Shown: in pieces, positions 34,977 to 46,689 of the stretch
How the letters are laid out: every line of letters begins with the position of its first letter
How positions within the stretch are numbered: the stretch's first letter is position 1
NCBI GenBank assembly: GCA_947247005.1
Contig: OX365957.1
Location: 12,062,817 to 12,126,816 of the forward strand
Length of the DNA stretch: 64,000 nt
Source of the DNA: Spisula solida
Lineage: Eukaryota; Mollusca; Bivalvia; Venerida; Mactridae
Reading direction: 5' to 3'
The notes under the pieces: generated by a model
Databases searched by the model: none
What the model was told of the DNA's origin: nothing
What the model saw: the letters and a program-made list of their open reading frames with translations, nothing else
Position numbers and translations under genes: made by a program

Positions 34977-35117
34977 GTAAAAGTTCCTGACATCTGAATG
35001 ATAGCATCTGAAACAATATTTTATTCTAATGCATGTAACTGGAATCTTAGTGCTATAAGACTACTTATTCTTGAAGATTGTGTACATATATTAAGACTTT
35101 TTTCACTTTTGTTTCAG

Positions 35118-35198
35118 TATATTGGATCATTTTCTGTAAGTGGTGAGAATCAGACAGTTAGGACAGAGTTTGTACAAAAACAGCTGGAAAGTATGCAT
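35118..35198 (+). CDS. SH2D5: SH2D5-like exon 2 (PTB strand 1, YIGSF)
   Basis: The acceptor is TTTTGTTTCAG before 35118 and the donor is GTAAGT after 35198. The exon is 81 nt, phase 0 at both ends. It encodes YIGSFSVSGENQTVRTEF then VQKQLESMH. 'Y(I/V)GS(F/M)' is the typical first strand of a PTB/PID domain and the following helix carries Q..L. Too short for ordinary ORF detection but flanked by near-ideal splice sites. Confidence 0.9.
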
Positions 35199-35714
35199 GT
35201 AAGTGACCCCTTATTGTATAGTACATGTGTCACGCTTGTACATGTATTCAACATTAGTGTACTGCACAATTTATGTATCAATTCACCTAGATTTTATATC
35301 TCCAATGTACTCATGAATGCATTTTTCCAAATGCATTGTAATGAAAATCAATGCTCTTTTGCTCCTTCTCTATGGATGCCATATCCTTGCATCTCATTGA
35401 TTTGACAATTTTCAAAGTACGTAGATACTGTCGTGCGTGGTACAGACATTACCATATTTGAGTATATTGGTTAACAGTATTATTCTGTACCATTCTATGA
35501 GTGGGAGATGTGTTAGGTACAGAGTCCTTGTACAGGACAATTATTGTATAAATCCATAGAGCCTTAATAAGAGGTTGTTAATCATTCTCAGATGCTTTCA
35601 TATAATAGCTTAGTCATAATCATCATTGTAAAAGCATTTTATATAGGAAAAGTGTTGTCTCATTATGAGTTGTAAGGGTGGGTCATGCTGGATTCAGCTT
35701 GTTTGTTTGTCTGT

Positions 35715-36448
35715 CAGTCTGTACAGTGTAGCAATAACGCGTGACTTTTGGCTACAGATACAAGAAGAACTTTGTAAACATTGGATAATGAAATAGCTAT
35801 AAGTATAACTATTTTATTTCTTCATCAATGAAATATATGCCATGCTAAGGGGAAAATTAGTTGCTTTCCATGAATTATGAGATCTTTTTCAGCAGCTTTA
35901 CTGATTTTTATGCCCCCCTATCGATAGATGGGGAGGCATATAGTGATTCACCTGTCCGTCCGTCCGTCCGTTCGTCCGTCCGTCCGTCCTGGTTAACCCA
36001 AATTGACCGTTTCTTCTACCATTATTATGGCTTGCTACAAAGCTTTCATACTTGCATGGATGTTATGTATGAACACTCTCCACATGCCTGTATCACCTAA
36101 ACCCATTTAGACCTTCACCTTGACCTAATTTTGGACTTATTTATAGACAAGGCTTCCACAGGGGGCATAAGCGTTTATTGAACGCAGTCTTGTTCCATTA
36201 CCCTGTGAAACCAACACGTTCCACGGTTTCACATGGTATAAATGGACAAAACGGCAGGCGCTGAAAAAGATTTTATATTTCAAGGAAAGCAAATAATTTT
36301 CCCCTTAGCATGGCGTACATTTTATAGAAATCGATGAAGGAATAAAATACTAGCTATTATACATAGCTATTTCATTTTCCAATGTTTACAAAATTTTAAT
36401 GTCTTCTTGTAACTGTAGCCAAAAGTCATGTGGTATTGTTACACTGCT
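35715..36448. mobile_element. Foldback element (arms about 190 bp) with another element nested in its loop
   Basis: The arm 35715-35903 is the inverted partner of 36258-36448: 'gtaaacattgg', 'gccatgctaaggggaaaatt' and 'gatctttttcag' all recur as complements. The loop (about 35910-36180) is itself bordered by 'tatgcccccc' and 'gggggcata' and carries a run of 'gtcc' repeats, so it looks like a later insertion. Confidence 0.75.
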
Positions 36449-36779
36449 GTAGAAGCATTCTTGTGACCAGGGTAAGTATTACTACTACATGTACATGTAT
36501 ATATGAGTAGTTTTAATAATGTGGCTGTAGTAAACCGCCATTTAAATCTTGAAACATCCATATCATTCCTCTGACCTGGCTGAATATTAATTACATAATT
36601 ATTATGCTAGTTGTATGCAACATCCATAAAATTATGTATAAATCCTCTGACCTGGGTACAAGCAATCTATAATTATTTTAAAGTAGCTGTTGTATACTGA
36701 ATGTGTCAACCTGTAACATATATTCATGTTTTCTGACCAAATCACTCTATACATGTTCATATAGGAGCTAACTTGGAGT

Positions 36780-36945
36780 CATGCTTGAGGTTGGTCTGTG
36801 CAAAATTTGTCCGCCCTATTTCTCTGTAACCATTGGTCGGATTTCAACGAAACTTTGCATGAATGATCAGTACCAAGTCTAGTTGTGCATATCGATGGCA
36901 CACGTTCGTCGGATCAATTTCAGGGAGTTATGGCCCTTTGTTTAT
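36780..36945 (+). repeat. 'gagttatggccctttg' dispersed repeat
   Basis: A unit with 'tttcaacgaaactttgcatg' and 'gatcagtaccaagtctagtt'. More copies are at 37240-37500, 41100-41350 and four in tandem at 60880-61440. Confidence 0.8.
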
Positions 36946-36946
36946 T

Positions 36947-37204
36947 AGTCCCCTACTGGTTTTTGACCGGAGGGGACTATAGGATTGCCCTCCGTCCGTC
37001 CGTCAGTCTGTCCGTCATTCCGTCAAAAAATCTGGATCCTGACATAACTCAAGCAGTTTTCAAGCTAGGTTTATGAACTTGGTATGTGGATAGGGGGCAA
37101 TACTGGGATAATGCACATCCAAACATATTTTGATTCCGACCAAAATTGTGGTTGCAATGCATGGCAGCAGAAACATTGAAAATGGCTTAAAACCAGTAGG
37201 GGAC
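36947..37204. mobile_element. 'agtcccctactggtttt' MITE, copy 1
   Basis: Perfect 17-bp terminal inverted repeat AGTCCCCTACTGGTTTT / AAAACCAGTAGGGGACT. The interior shares 'aaaaatctggatcctgacat' with the copy at 48771-49012. A decayed relative lies near 45599-45690. Confidence 0.85.
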
Positions 37205-37630
37205 TTCTGTATTGCTTGCAATTCTTAATTACTTGTTTACACTTTTTTGTCCGCGCTATTTCTCTGTTACCAATGGTTGGATTAATGAAACTTTGTGTAC
37301 ATGATCAGTACCTAGTCTTGTTGTGGTTATCTTCGGCACACATTCATTGGATAAATTTTAAGGGAGTTATGGCCCTTTTAAATTTTGTCTACGCTTTTCT
37401 CTGTTACCAATGGTCAGATTTCAATGAAACTTTGCCTAAATGATCGGTACTAAGTCTAGTTGTCTAGTGACTGTGTCAAGCAGTATCTAAGGGTATTCAT
37501 TATGTTCAGTGTTATTTCTTGTTTAACAATAATTTTGGCGGCGATCCTCTTCTATAATATTATACATGATTCTACCGATTGAAGATTTCTTGTATTGCGT
37601 GTGTTGTACGTCTTTGACACAGTATATACA

Positions 37631-38118
37631 GTACATGTATATTATACGTGATGATGACACTTTACATGTATATTATACATGATGATGACACGGTATATAT
37701 GGTACATGTACATGTATATTATACATGATGATGACACGGTATATATGGTACATGTACATGTATATTATACATGATGATGACACGGTATATATGGTACATG
37801 TACATGTATATTATACATGATGATGACACGGTATATATGGTACATGTATATTATACATGATGATGACACGGTATATATGGTACATGTATATTATACATGA
37901 TGATGACACGGTATATATGGTACATGTATATTATACATGATGATGACACGGTATATATGGTACATGTATATTATACATGATGATGACACGGTATATATGG
38001 TACATGTACATGTATATTATACATGATGATGACACGGTATATATGGTACATGTACATGTATATTATACATGATGATGACACGGTATATATGGTACATGTA
38101 CATGTATATTATACATGA
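37631..38118 (+). repeat. 40/46-bp minisatellite ending at the exon 3 acceptor
   Basis: Units of 'acatgatgatgacacggtat' plus 'atatggtacatgtatattat'; the 46-bp form carries an extra 'acatgt'. About 11 units. The array stops about 10 bp before exon 3, so the 3' intron border is largely repeat sequence. Confidence 0.95.
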
Positions 38119-38127
38119 TATTTTCAG

Positions 38128-38202
38128 ATTGTTGAGAAGACTAAGAACGTGTTATTGGTGATCTCATTATCTGGTGTTAAAGTGTGCAGCAGTAATGGTG
38201 AG
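38128..38202 (+). CDS. SH2D5: SH2D5-like exon 3 (PTB central strands)
   Basis: The acceptor is TATTTTCAG before 38128 and the donor is GTACGT after 38202. The exon is 75 nt, phase 0 at both ends. It encodes IVEKTKNVLLVISLSGVKVC then SSNGE. A 'V.L.IS..G(V/L)K(V/I)' pair of strands followed by a turn is the PTB middle sheet and leads directly to the MAHAL strand of exon 4. Confidence 0.9.
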
Positions 38203-38401
38203 GTACGTATCAATACTCTCCCTGTGTAACATTATACATGCTGCAACAATAAATACTGCTTTAAGTTCCACTCAACAACAGTATGTCTGTCATACATGTA
38301 TGCAAACTTTCCAATCACATTATCCTGCATGACTCCAGTCCATTCAGCAGCTGAGCGTCAAGCAACAGACATGTACCAGTATCATATTTTGCCCCCACCA
38401 G

Positions 38402-38575
38402 GGCTCGACACTTACACTGGTCCGCTGGTCCGCTGGTCCGAGACCAGTGAAAATCCAGAAGGACCAGTGAAAATTCTGGAGGACCAGTAACTGTCCTATT
38501 TACAAATTTAGCGCTATTGCCCTGTTGGACCAGTGGCCAAAATAGTTAAGTGTCTAGGCCTGCCCACCCAATAAT
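38402..38575 (-). repeat. 'gaccagtgaaaat' repeat, inverted partner of 27273-27430
   Basis: Reads 'agggctcgacacttacactg' to 'aagtgtctaggcc' on the plus strand, the complement of the copy in intron 1. It has a small internal triplication of 'gctggtcc'. Confidence 0.8.
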
Positions 38576-38599
38576 TTTGCTTTTTGATTTGCCCATGTC

Positions 38600-38960
38600 T
38601 GACTATCCCAAATTGTTGTGTCATCTGTAACTCGAAAAGTTATTGTGCTACAGTCTTCAAACATTAGTATTATTCAGCATGAGTTGTTGTATTTTCATTC
38701 AGATCCGACCAGTAATAGCAAAGTTATTGCTGTTGGAATTTAACGAAATTTTGCTTGTGTCATCAGTAAATTGAAAAGTAATTGTGGTAGAGTCTGCAAA
38801 CTTATGCATAGGAATATGAGTCAACATTAGTTGTTGTTCACCTATATATTTTTATTCAGATCTGACATATATTAGCAGAGTTGTGGCCCTTGAAATGATG
38901 AAATTTTGCTTTTGTTTCTCATAAGTACTCGTGCTATAGTCTTCGTCAGCATGCGCAGTT
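38600..38960 (+). repeat. Degenerate direct repeats around 'aaaagttattgtgctacagt'
   Basis: About three diverged units of roughly 120 bp that share 'gtgtcatc(t/a)gtaa', 'tattcagatc(c/t)gac' and 'aaattttgctt'. Non-coding, in intron 3. Confidence 0.6.
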
Positions 38961-39054
38961 GACTTATACTATATGAATTGTTCTCTAGACACAGTTCTAG
39001 ATAACAACTTTGGTATGATGTGGCCTGGGACCAGGGGTGATGATGTTCTTGTTA

Positions 39055-39265
39055 TATCTGTCATTATGGATTTATCCATCCTGAAAGAGCTATGATATCT
39101 GACCAAAACAAAAGTTATTTGATGAAAATATCTCTAGAAATAGTTATGGTCAATTAAATTGGTCTGAACGTTTTTCGTTTATACAAACTGAATAAAACAC
39201 GGAAGCAATGTGGTTGAAAGCCTCGTATGTGACAAAAATGGTCGGCTGCATATAATTTTCAGGAT
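39055..39265 (+). repeat. 'aaagagctatgatatctgac' dispersed repeat, copy 1
   Basis: About 200 bp matching 56650-56850 in the same orientation ('gttatttgatgaaaatatct', 'aaaaatggtcggc(t/c)gcat'). Confidence 0.75.
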
Positions 39266-39325
39266 TTGAACTCGAGACCTCTTACTCTCGAAGCGGAAGC
39301 ACTGCCACTAGGGTATCGAGGCGGA
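39262..39325 (-). mobile_element. tRNA-like SINE head
   Basis: The minus strand reads as a tRNA remnant with A-box-like 'accctagtggcagtg' and B box 'gagttcaaatcc'. A similar decayed piece is at 57055-57105 (B box 'gggttcgatacc' on minus). Confidence 0.5.
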
Positions 39326-40002
39326 TCTATATCATATCACTCTGTGTACACAATTAATCGACCAGTCTGTCTGGGTCAGTCATTGCATACACACTGTGTT
39401 GATCAAAATATCCATGTTTGGTAATAAAAGTCCAGTGTCTGCTGAAGTCTAACTGCTGTATAGCACTGTATGACATTATATTCAATGATTTTCCAATACA
39501 TGGCGGCATGCATTGCGTTGTGCACACGATGCTGAGTGACTATTTTAGTGTTATCTGATCTTTTCTCTGGGAACTTGCCATGATTAATTGATTTAATAAG
39601 GACTAGCTCACAATTTTATAAGGGAATTTGTTAATGTATTATCATGAAATGGTATCATTTTACCTTCTCACTTAATTAAATGATTCTACCAATACACGAT
39701 ACAGTATTACTGTCAAAGTCATATTAACTAGACTGTGTTTTAAACTCAACTGTCCAAAGGGCTTAATATTATTGAAAATTGTTGTTTGTGCATGCATATA
39801 GGAGTTACGATTGGTCCAACCCTTCCATATTATGCTTGCAGATTTTACAAGTGGTTTTGTGCCATGATTGTTGAAATACATGATCTTTTAAAAAGTCGTT
39901 TAAATCTGTTAATAATGAGATTTTATGAAACGTTTAAATCGTTAGAGGTTAGGTCAATAGAGAAATGGTCAATGGTATAGCCTAGTGCATACACTGCAAA
40001 AG

Positions 40003-40292
40003 ATAAGATTAAGTCAGACAGGGAAGGCAGCACTCAGCTTAACCAGCCAAGCACAGAAAACATAAAAAACACACAAGGCACATTGCCCATCTGAACTAGC
40101 TGAGCACAGAAAACATAAAAACATACAAGGCACAATGCCCAACTAAACAAGTTATTATCCTCCCATGTCCAAGCTGTCAACATTCTAAATGAACCAGTTT
40201 TAGCAATCAAAAAGCTGAATGCCCAAGCTGAATGACCTACAGTAAAATGGCTGAAATACCTAGTTTTAGCTGTCAGAAGTCCTAAAAAGTAG
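40003..40292 (+). repeat. Family A dispersed repeat, copy 3 (longest)
   Basis: Contains both the 'taagtcagacagggaaggca' end and the 'cctaaaaagt' end, so it gives the full element span of about 290 bp. Confidence 0.75.
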
Positions 40293-40896
40293 ACAAAAGA
40301 TTTCAGCTATATTATATTTGAGTATATTCTTGTACATTTGTATAAACATTTTGATATATCTATACCTAGTTCAGATAGTGAGCCATCCACGAATTAGATT
40401 GGTTGGAATAATATAACCCAGATTAACTGATCCCAAAAAGTTATATTTCCCATCTCGTAAGGACTGGACATACATGAGAAATTCAATCTTGTACATCAGC
40501 CTTGCATTCAAGAAAACATTATGTGACGTACGTTTCGTACCTGGTACGGACATGTGATTGGTTGAACCCTATGTTTAAAAAAACTTGTTTTTCACGTTAC
40601 AAAGTTTGGCTAACCATATCAGGAGGTGGTGTGCCTAAATTGTTTGATTTTAACAAAATGGCGGACAGAGGCAAACAAAAGAATGTGAATAGTTAAACCC
40701 GTGCATCTGTACATTTTTCGAACTGAGAACGGAAAAAATGGGGATTTATACTTATTATTGTTTGCAGCAAACGAAGCGTACAACAAAGGATTATAGCGAT
40801 AAAAACCTGTGATTTTTAAACATGTTTGCAGGTAGCTTTCCAGGTAGGGCTGGTGATGACAGGACAATAAAGTTAAGTTATGTTTCTATCTTTCAG

Positions 40897-41043
40897 TCTG
40901 TCTACATGGCTCATGCCTTGAAGAGAATTTCCTATGCTGCTTGTGATCCAGACCATTGTCAGTTTGCCTTCCTTGCACGAGAACCTAAAGGTCATATAAA
41001 CATACAGTTCTGTCACGCTTTCATCACCACTCAACCAGAACAG
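40897..41043 (+). CDS. SH2D5: SH2D5-like exon 4 (MAHALKRISYAACDP...FCHAFIT)
   Basis: The acceptor is TATCTTTCAG before 40897 and the donor is GTTCGC after 41043 (weaker than the others). The exon is 147 nt, phase 0 at both ends. It encodes SVYMAHALKRISYAACDP, then CQFAFLAREPKGHINIQFCH and AFITTQPEQ. In PTB domains this is the peptide-binding strand region ('I.(Y/F).(A/S).D......FA(Y/F)(I/V)..') followed by the FCH strand. This is the segment that most resembles SH2D5 and is the strongest single piece of evidence for the gene. Confidence 0.93.
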
Positions 41044-41942
41044 GTTCGCTTCTTTATTTATTGTTGCTTTAAATAATGACGTCTCCCTCATATAGTTGGG
41101 GAGACAGATTGATTTTGAGCTGGGCGTCAGATTTCAATGAAACTTCAAATGAATTATTGGTACCAAGTCTAGTTGTACATATTTTAGGAATTTTATGTTG
41201 GACGATTGTTGCAGGAGTTATTGCCCTTTGATAGTCAAAAATAACTTTGTTAGCACTTGTTCTCTTTAATCACTGGTCAGATTTCATTGAAACTTCACTT
41301 GGAATAGCTGGCACCAAGCCTAGTTGTGTATATTGTCAGGACAAAACGTTTTTGTGCCAAAAACCCTTCTAGTTTAGGAAGATTTGTGAGAGCTTTTTCT
41401 TAGCACACAGGATTTTTGTTACTGTATGGAATTTATATAAAGCTTTGAACAGTGTTTGGTGGTGTTTGACAGAAAGTGCCTACCAAATTTGATTTAGGGT
41501 TAACTTCATAAACTGAATAGATTTTGTACATTCAAATTAGATTTGATTTGCTAGCTGTATTTTATATGGTCGACTGTGATACTTGTGATGCTTTGGATGA
41601 CAGTATTTCCTGTTGTGTATTTCTTTATTATGACATCTTGTGTAAATGTCTTTGACTGATGTATGAAATCTATGGAGAGACAAGTGATTTCAATATTTAG
41701 ACATGTTCAAGTAACCATGCTTTAACATAATTAGGCTCAGACATTTTATACTGTGTAAATGGCTTGTGAAGGGAGGTAATTCAATGGTATTTTTACATGC
41801 TTGAATTGAATGATCTCCCTTGATACATGTAAGCACTAATGCTGTGACATGTACTAGCAGCATGACTTGACGAAACGCTTTGTCTTGTCATTGAAATAAT
41901 GGTTATCATCTGAAACATGAAGTGCAATTGAAAATAATTGAT

Positions 41943-42207
41943 ATTAGAAAGGTATGAAATTAGGAATGTATGGAATTAGGAATGTATGAAATTAGGAATG
42001 TATATGTATGAAATTGGGAATGTATTGAATTAGGAATGAATGAAATTAGGAATGTATGAAATTAGGAATGTATGAAAATGTATGAAATTAGGAATGTATG
42101 AAATTGGAAATGTATGAAATTGGAAATGTATGAAAATAGGAATATATGAAATAAAAAATGTATGAAATTAGGAAATTAGGAATGTATGACATTAGGAATG
42201 TATGATA
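41943..42207 (+). repeat. 16-bp minisatellite 'aggaatgtatgaaatt'
   Basis: About 15 imperfect copies with small gaps. AT-rich, intronic. Confidence 0.9.
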
Positions 42208-43309
42208 GCTGTTGAAGGAGATATTGTATAGAATGCTTGATGCTTACAACTGTCTGAGTGTACATACATATTCTATACTATTTCATTGTATAGAAAGTGA
42301 ATGAAAGTCAGTGACTTTGTCTGGGTCAGACCATGTGTCTAATAACTGTCTACTTATCCCATGTATAGGGTATAACTCATGTGATAAACCATTGAATTTA
42401 GTGTTCATTGAATACAGGCCATGTAGTAAATACTGTGATAATTCTTTGTATTGTGTTAAAAGTTCCACCTTATTTCTACACCAGTCCTTAAGATAAGAAA
42501 ACAATTTGTATATAATATTTCAATTGATATTTGACAAATATTGATATTTATCTTATATCTGTAACATGGGGGTTGAGTGTCAAGTTGTTAACTGATAACT
42601 GTATGTGTCCTATCAGTAGCATATGCCCTGAAGGTATGTCAAATATTTCACCGTAATCACCAACTCGGGCATATTGTAGGATGTGGTACAAATATATCAC
42701 TGTTTATATTTTGGTTATGAAAATTAAAGACTGTAATAATATCATGAGAGAGCATTGTCCCCTTAACTATAGACTGTAATAATATCAATTTATGACAGAG
42801 TGTTTTTCCCATTTTCCCTCGTAAATAGTAGGGGTTGTTCTAAGGGCCCCTCCCCCAGCAAATGATATCTTTAAAACCATGCAGTGTTCTCCAAAAGTGA
42901 AGTTTACTTTTGCAAAATCTGTTTCTCATGTTACCAAATGACCAGTATTTTCCCCCAATTTAAAGGTCTAAAGGTCCCACATCAACAATGATATAAAAAG
43001 CCGGGCATGACAGCACGTTTTCATGATCATAGTAAATAATGGAAGGTTTTATGTTTCGTTAGCTCACCCTGTCACATAGTTTTCATGTCTGCATCATCCA
43101 TGATATAGAAATTTCATCATAATTATATTTAAATCAGACTATCACATTTAAACGTGTACTACGGTTCCAGCCAGCTTTCACTTTGTTTTCATGAGTTACA
43201 GCCCCTGAAAGGACCAGAAATTGTCTGTTTGTGTGGTGGTTTCATGATAGGGATTTATAATAATAATAATAATAATTAATGATATACTTGGAAACAAACA
43301 TTTAAATGT

Positions 43310-43450
43310 TTGATTCACCGTAGCTCAGTGGTTAGCTCGTTTGCCGTCTAATCTGGCGACCCGGGTTCAAATCCGGGTGGAGGCACACATATGCCTGCCA
43401 TATTTCAGCAGAAAGCTGACTGGCAAATAAAGGCTATGCTCGGCAGTATT
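43310..43450 (+). mobile_element. tRNA-Arg-like SINE, copy 1
   Basis: Reads 'accgtagctcagtggttagc' (A box), 'gccgtctaatctggc' (TCT anticodon region) and 'gggttcaaatccgggtgg' (B box), then a 60-bp tail 'tttcagcagaaagctga' and 'aataaaggctatgc'. The same head and tail recur at 44440-44580. The tail after the tRNA-like part argues for a SINE, not a tRNA gene. Confidence 0.85.
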
Positions 43451-43659
43451 ATTTTTTAATGATATATGATTCTATAAAATTTAGTAGTTACAATTATCAC
43501 ATCTCCACCAAATATGGAATGAACACTTTTGAACTGCCCTTAAAGACTTTAAATTATTTTTTTTGTACTTAATTCAAAGTTCAAGATAACTGAGATGAGA
43601 AATCTAGGGCAGTCATGGCTCTCCTGGTATTGTTTTGTCTGTTAATTGCACGGTATATT

Positions 43660-44276
43660 ATATGGCCTTTCAACGTTTTAATACTGTTACTTAACTTTTA
43701 GACTGTAGGCTGCTAAAACTATGTAGTTCAGCAGTTTTACTGTTGTTACTAGGTCATTCAGCGTGGGCTTTCTGCCTTTTGTTTGCTGAATCTTTTCTAT
43801 TCAGTTTTTAACAATGAGACTAGGGGCGTTTAATTGGTCGGTAGTGTGTTGGGCACTTCTTCGTTTTAAGATTTCTTACAGCTAAAGCGGGGCAATATAG
43901 TCCTTTTGCTGTGGAAACTGGGTCATTCAGCTAGTTAGTAGGTCATCCGACTATACGGGCCTTTCAACGTTTTAATACTGTTATTTAACTTTTTAGACTA
44001 AAGGCTGCTATAACTATGTAGTTCAGCAGTTTTACTGTTGTTACTAGGTCATTCAGCGTAGGCATTCCGCCTTTTGGTTGCTGTATCTTTTCTACTGGGT
44101 CATTCAGCTAGGTATAATTTATTATACTTTTCGACAGCTTGGACTTGGGCAGATCTGCGCTTGTTTAGTTGGGCATTGTGCTTTGTGTGTTTTTAATGTT
44201 TTATGTGCTCGGCTGGTTAAGTTGAGTGCTGCCTTCCCTGTCTGACTTAATATACTCTTTTTGTTGACTATTCCTG
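43660..44276 (-). repeat. Family A dispersed repeat, inverted, with internal 304-bp duplication
   Basis: 'ctttcaacgttttaatactg' starts at 43667 and again at 43971, 304 bp apart, each followed by 'gttcagcagttttactgttg'. The right end complements copy 2 at 26617. Confidence 0.75.
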
Positions 44277-44439
44277 TATGATACACTTCATTGTTTGGCT
44301 GTTTGTTTTCATCCTATTAACTTAAATATCAAACAAAAAAAACTCAAACATAATTCTGTAAATGTTACATCCAGTGGGATATAGTGAAAACATCTGTGTA
44401 TGTTGCTGTTGTCAGGTATCATTTATGTAAATGAAGTGT

Positions 44440-44580
44440 GCCTCCGTAACTCAATGGTTAGTGCGCTTGCCGTCTAATCTGGGGACCCGGGTTCAAATAC
44501 GGGTGGTGGTACTCATATGCCGGCCATATTTCAGCAGAAAGCTGAGTGGCAAATAAAGGCTATGCTTGGCATCGGTATTT
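44440..44580 (+). mobile_element. tRNA-Arg-like SINE, copy 2
   Basis: Same structure as the copy at 43310: 'gcctccgtaactcaatggtt', 'gccgtctaatctgggg' and 'gggttcaaatacgggtgg', then the tail 'aataaaggctatgc'. The retained 5' 'gcctcc' pairs with 'ggaggc' in copy 1, so the family began from an intact tRNA acceptor stem. Confidence 0.85.
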
Positions 44581-44924
44581 TTAAAAAAAATTTGACTGGC
44601 ATTTGATGAAGAGATTTTAAGGTGTTTACAATTTACATGATTTGCTGTACTGCAAGCAGCCTATATTACAGGTTGTCCTTATTCCACCTCCATACTTGTT
44701 GACTTTCAAAATTATCTATTTGTATATCACTCATGTTTGATCATATTTTATCATGGAAAATGTTTGTCTGGTAAGTCAGTCAGTATGATACTAGTGTGAA
44801 CATATCTGATCTATTGTACAAGTGTTTCAATGTAAGCATAAACTGAAGCAATATCTGAGTTATCATAGAATCATCTGACTGATAAATATTGGAGCATCTG
44901 GTTATCCCATTAGCTTGTTGTTAC

Positions 44925-45185
44925 TGTATAGCACAGAGAATTTGACATGATCCTGACCTTTATGCATGAATATATTATATGGTAATTGCGTTGAATATAT
45001 AAATTTCCGCGAGCAAATCGTGCAATATCGGTTCTTTAGGTTTGTTTTGGTATTACACCTCGAGCGTCTTCGTGATACTCTCCGCTTATGAAAACATACA
45101 GCCGGGGTTATAAATATAGACAATATATCAGCTGTTAAATTATGCTAATTTAAAGGTCGAGAGTCGTGTCAAATTCTCTGGACTA
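44925..45185 (-). mobile_element. Family B MITE, copy 1
   Basis: About 260 bp with imperfect inverted ends around 'tatagcacagagaatttg' and 'caaattctctggactata'. The interior contains 'ataaatttccgcgagcaaat' and 'caatatcggttctttagg'. Inverted relative to the copies at 47425 and 51062. Confidence 0.8.
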
Positions 45186-46689
45186 TAACCTTCATGTTGC
45201 AAATCAGTTACAAGTTGAAAAAAATTAGAAGTGTTTCAATGCATTATATAAGTACCAAAGTCCTGTCATATCAGGATTATAACTTTTGATGATACTACAT
45301 TGTAATATGTTGACTGACTTAGCATTGTTCTAAGATAAGACCACTTGGCCACAATAAAGTGTAATATAATTATGGACTTGCTCTACTGTATTTATGGCTT
45401 GTTCTAAGTTGTCTACCAGATGGAACTTAATCTGTACATCTTTAATCGTCATGGTCCAATGCAATACCGAGTTGTTTGGAATCAGATTTGAGTTTTCTCC
45501 CTGCCAGAATCTTATAATAAGCTACCTACATGGTGATGACTTGATGCACATAGATGTTTAAGTGACCAACACCACATCCGCTATGTACCACAGCTTTTAT
45601 TAGTCCCTTTCTGCTTTTTAACTAATTAATTGAAAAAAGTTTGGTTGCCATGGCTTTATGGCGTCAAACCGGTAGTGGACTTCTGTACATGGCTTGCGAT
45701 TTGTCAGTGACTTGTTAATGGCATTTAATGCACATCATGAAAGCTATCCTTTGCACACCTTTGTACTTGACTTATCAAAGCACTTACGGAAATCGTAAAC
45801 TAACGTTCAAATTTAAATTCTTATTTATTCTTTAAAATCTACATATTGGTGACATATATGGTTTGTAGGAGTTTGTTAACTGAAGCGTAATACATATTGA
45901 ACAACCTTATTATCACAATTTACATGAGTTAAAGAATCCTAAAGAACTTAAATTTAAATGTAAATTTAAGAACTTCGTAAGTGCTTTGATAAAACAGTAC
46001 CCTGTAGAGTATATGGGCAGAATGGCACTTTCAAGCTTCTGTAGTTTACCACAGTCAGATCTCGATACAACGATGCTGTTTGTTTCCAAGAAAAATGTCG
46101 TTGTAACGAATATGTCAATAACACTGAATGGATGTAAAGAGCATTTTAATACTTTTGTCCCCAAATTTGATGTCAGTATAATGAATTTGTCAGTATATCG
46201 GGTGTCGTTATATCAAGATCTGACTGTACCACAGTATTTCAAATATTCAAGAGAGCTAGGTAAATCATTTTTCACAATATTACCATTGATGAGCTACTAG
46301 TATATCTTATTTCTTTAAACTTGTTTGTAGATGTTAGCCCTGTATTTGTTGTACTTGTCAGTGATATATGTTGAGTGATATAACGACAGTATTTTCGTTA
46401 GGATATATTACTGTATGGATTACATTCTGTCTGATGTTATCATGTCCGGACAGTTTTAACTGTGTGGATTACCTTTCAAGAATTTGTCTTTAATGTAAAG
46501 TAAGTAAATACTACACAGTGTAGGGTTTATTTCTGTGTAGGTGATCAGATTTGTAGACTGCACTGACAAGTATTGAAAGATGAAGCTTGTTGAAATGTCC
46601 TTTTTCTGTCATTTGGCAACTATATATGTGCAGGGACTATCCCTCAGGTACAATGATGCATAATACATCAATTGGTAAGCTTAGCCGGC

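Larger units (their letters stand above)
25144..35117 (+). other. SH2D5-like intron 1
   Basis: Holds a foldback element (25262-25842), a TIR element (26033-26455), a family A repeat (26617-26790), the 'ggaccagtgaaaat' repeat (27273-27427), a SINE-like head (29095), the short repeat 29195-29565 and the 5.4-kb minisatellite. I see nothing definite in 27430-29090. Confidence 0.7.

Noticed and set aside
43310..43382. Possible functional tRNA gene
   Set aside because: The anticodon stem is not paired, and a SINE tail plus a second copy 1.1 kb away mark it as a SINE.
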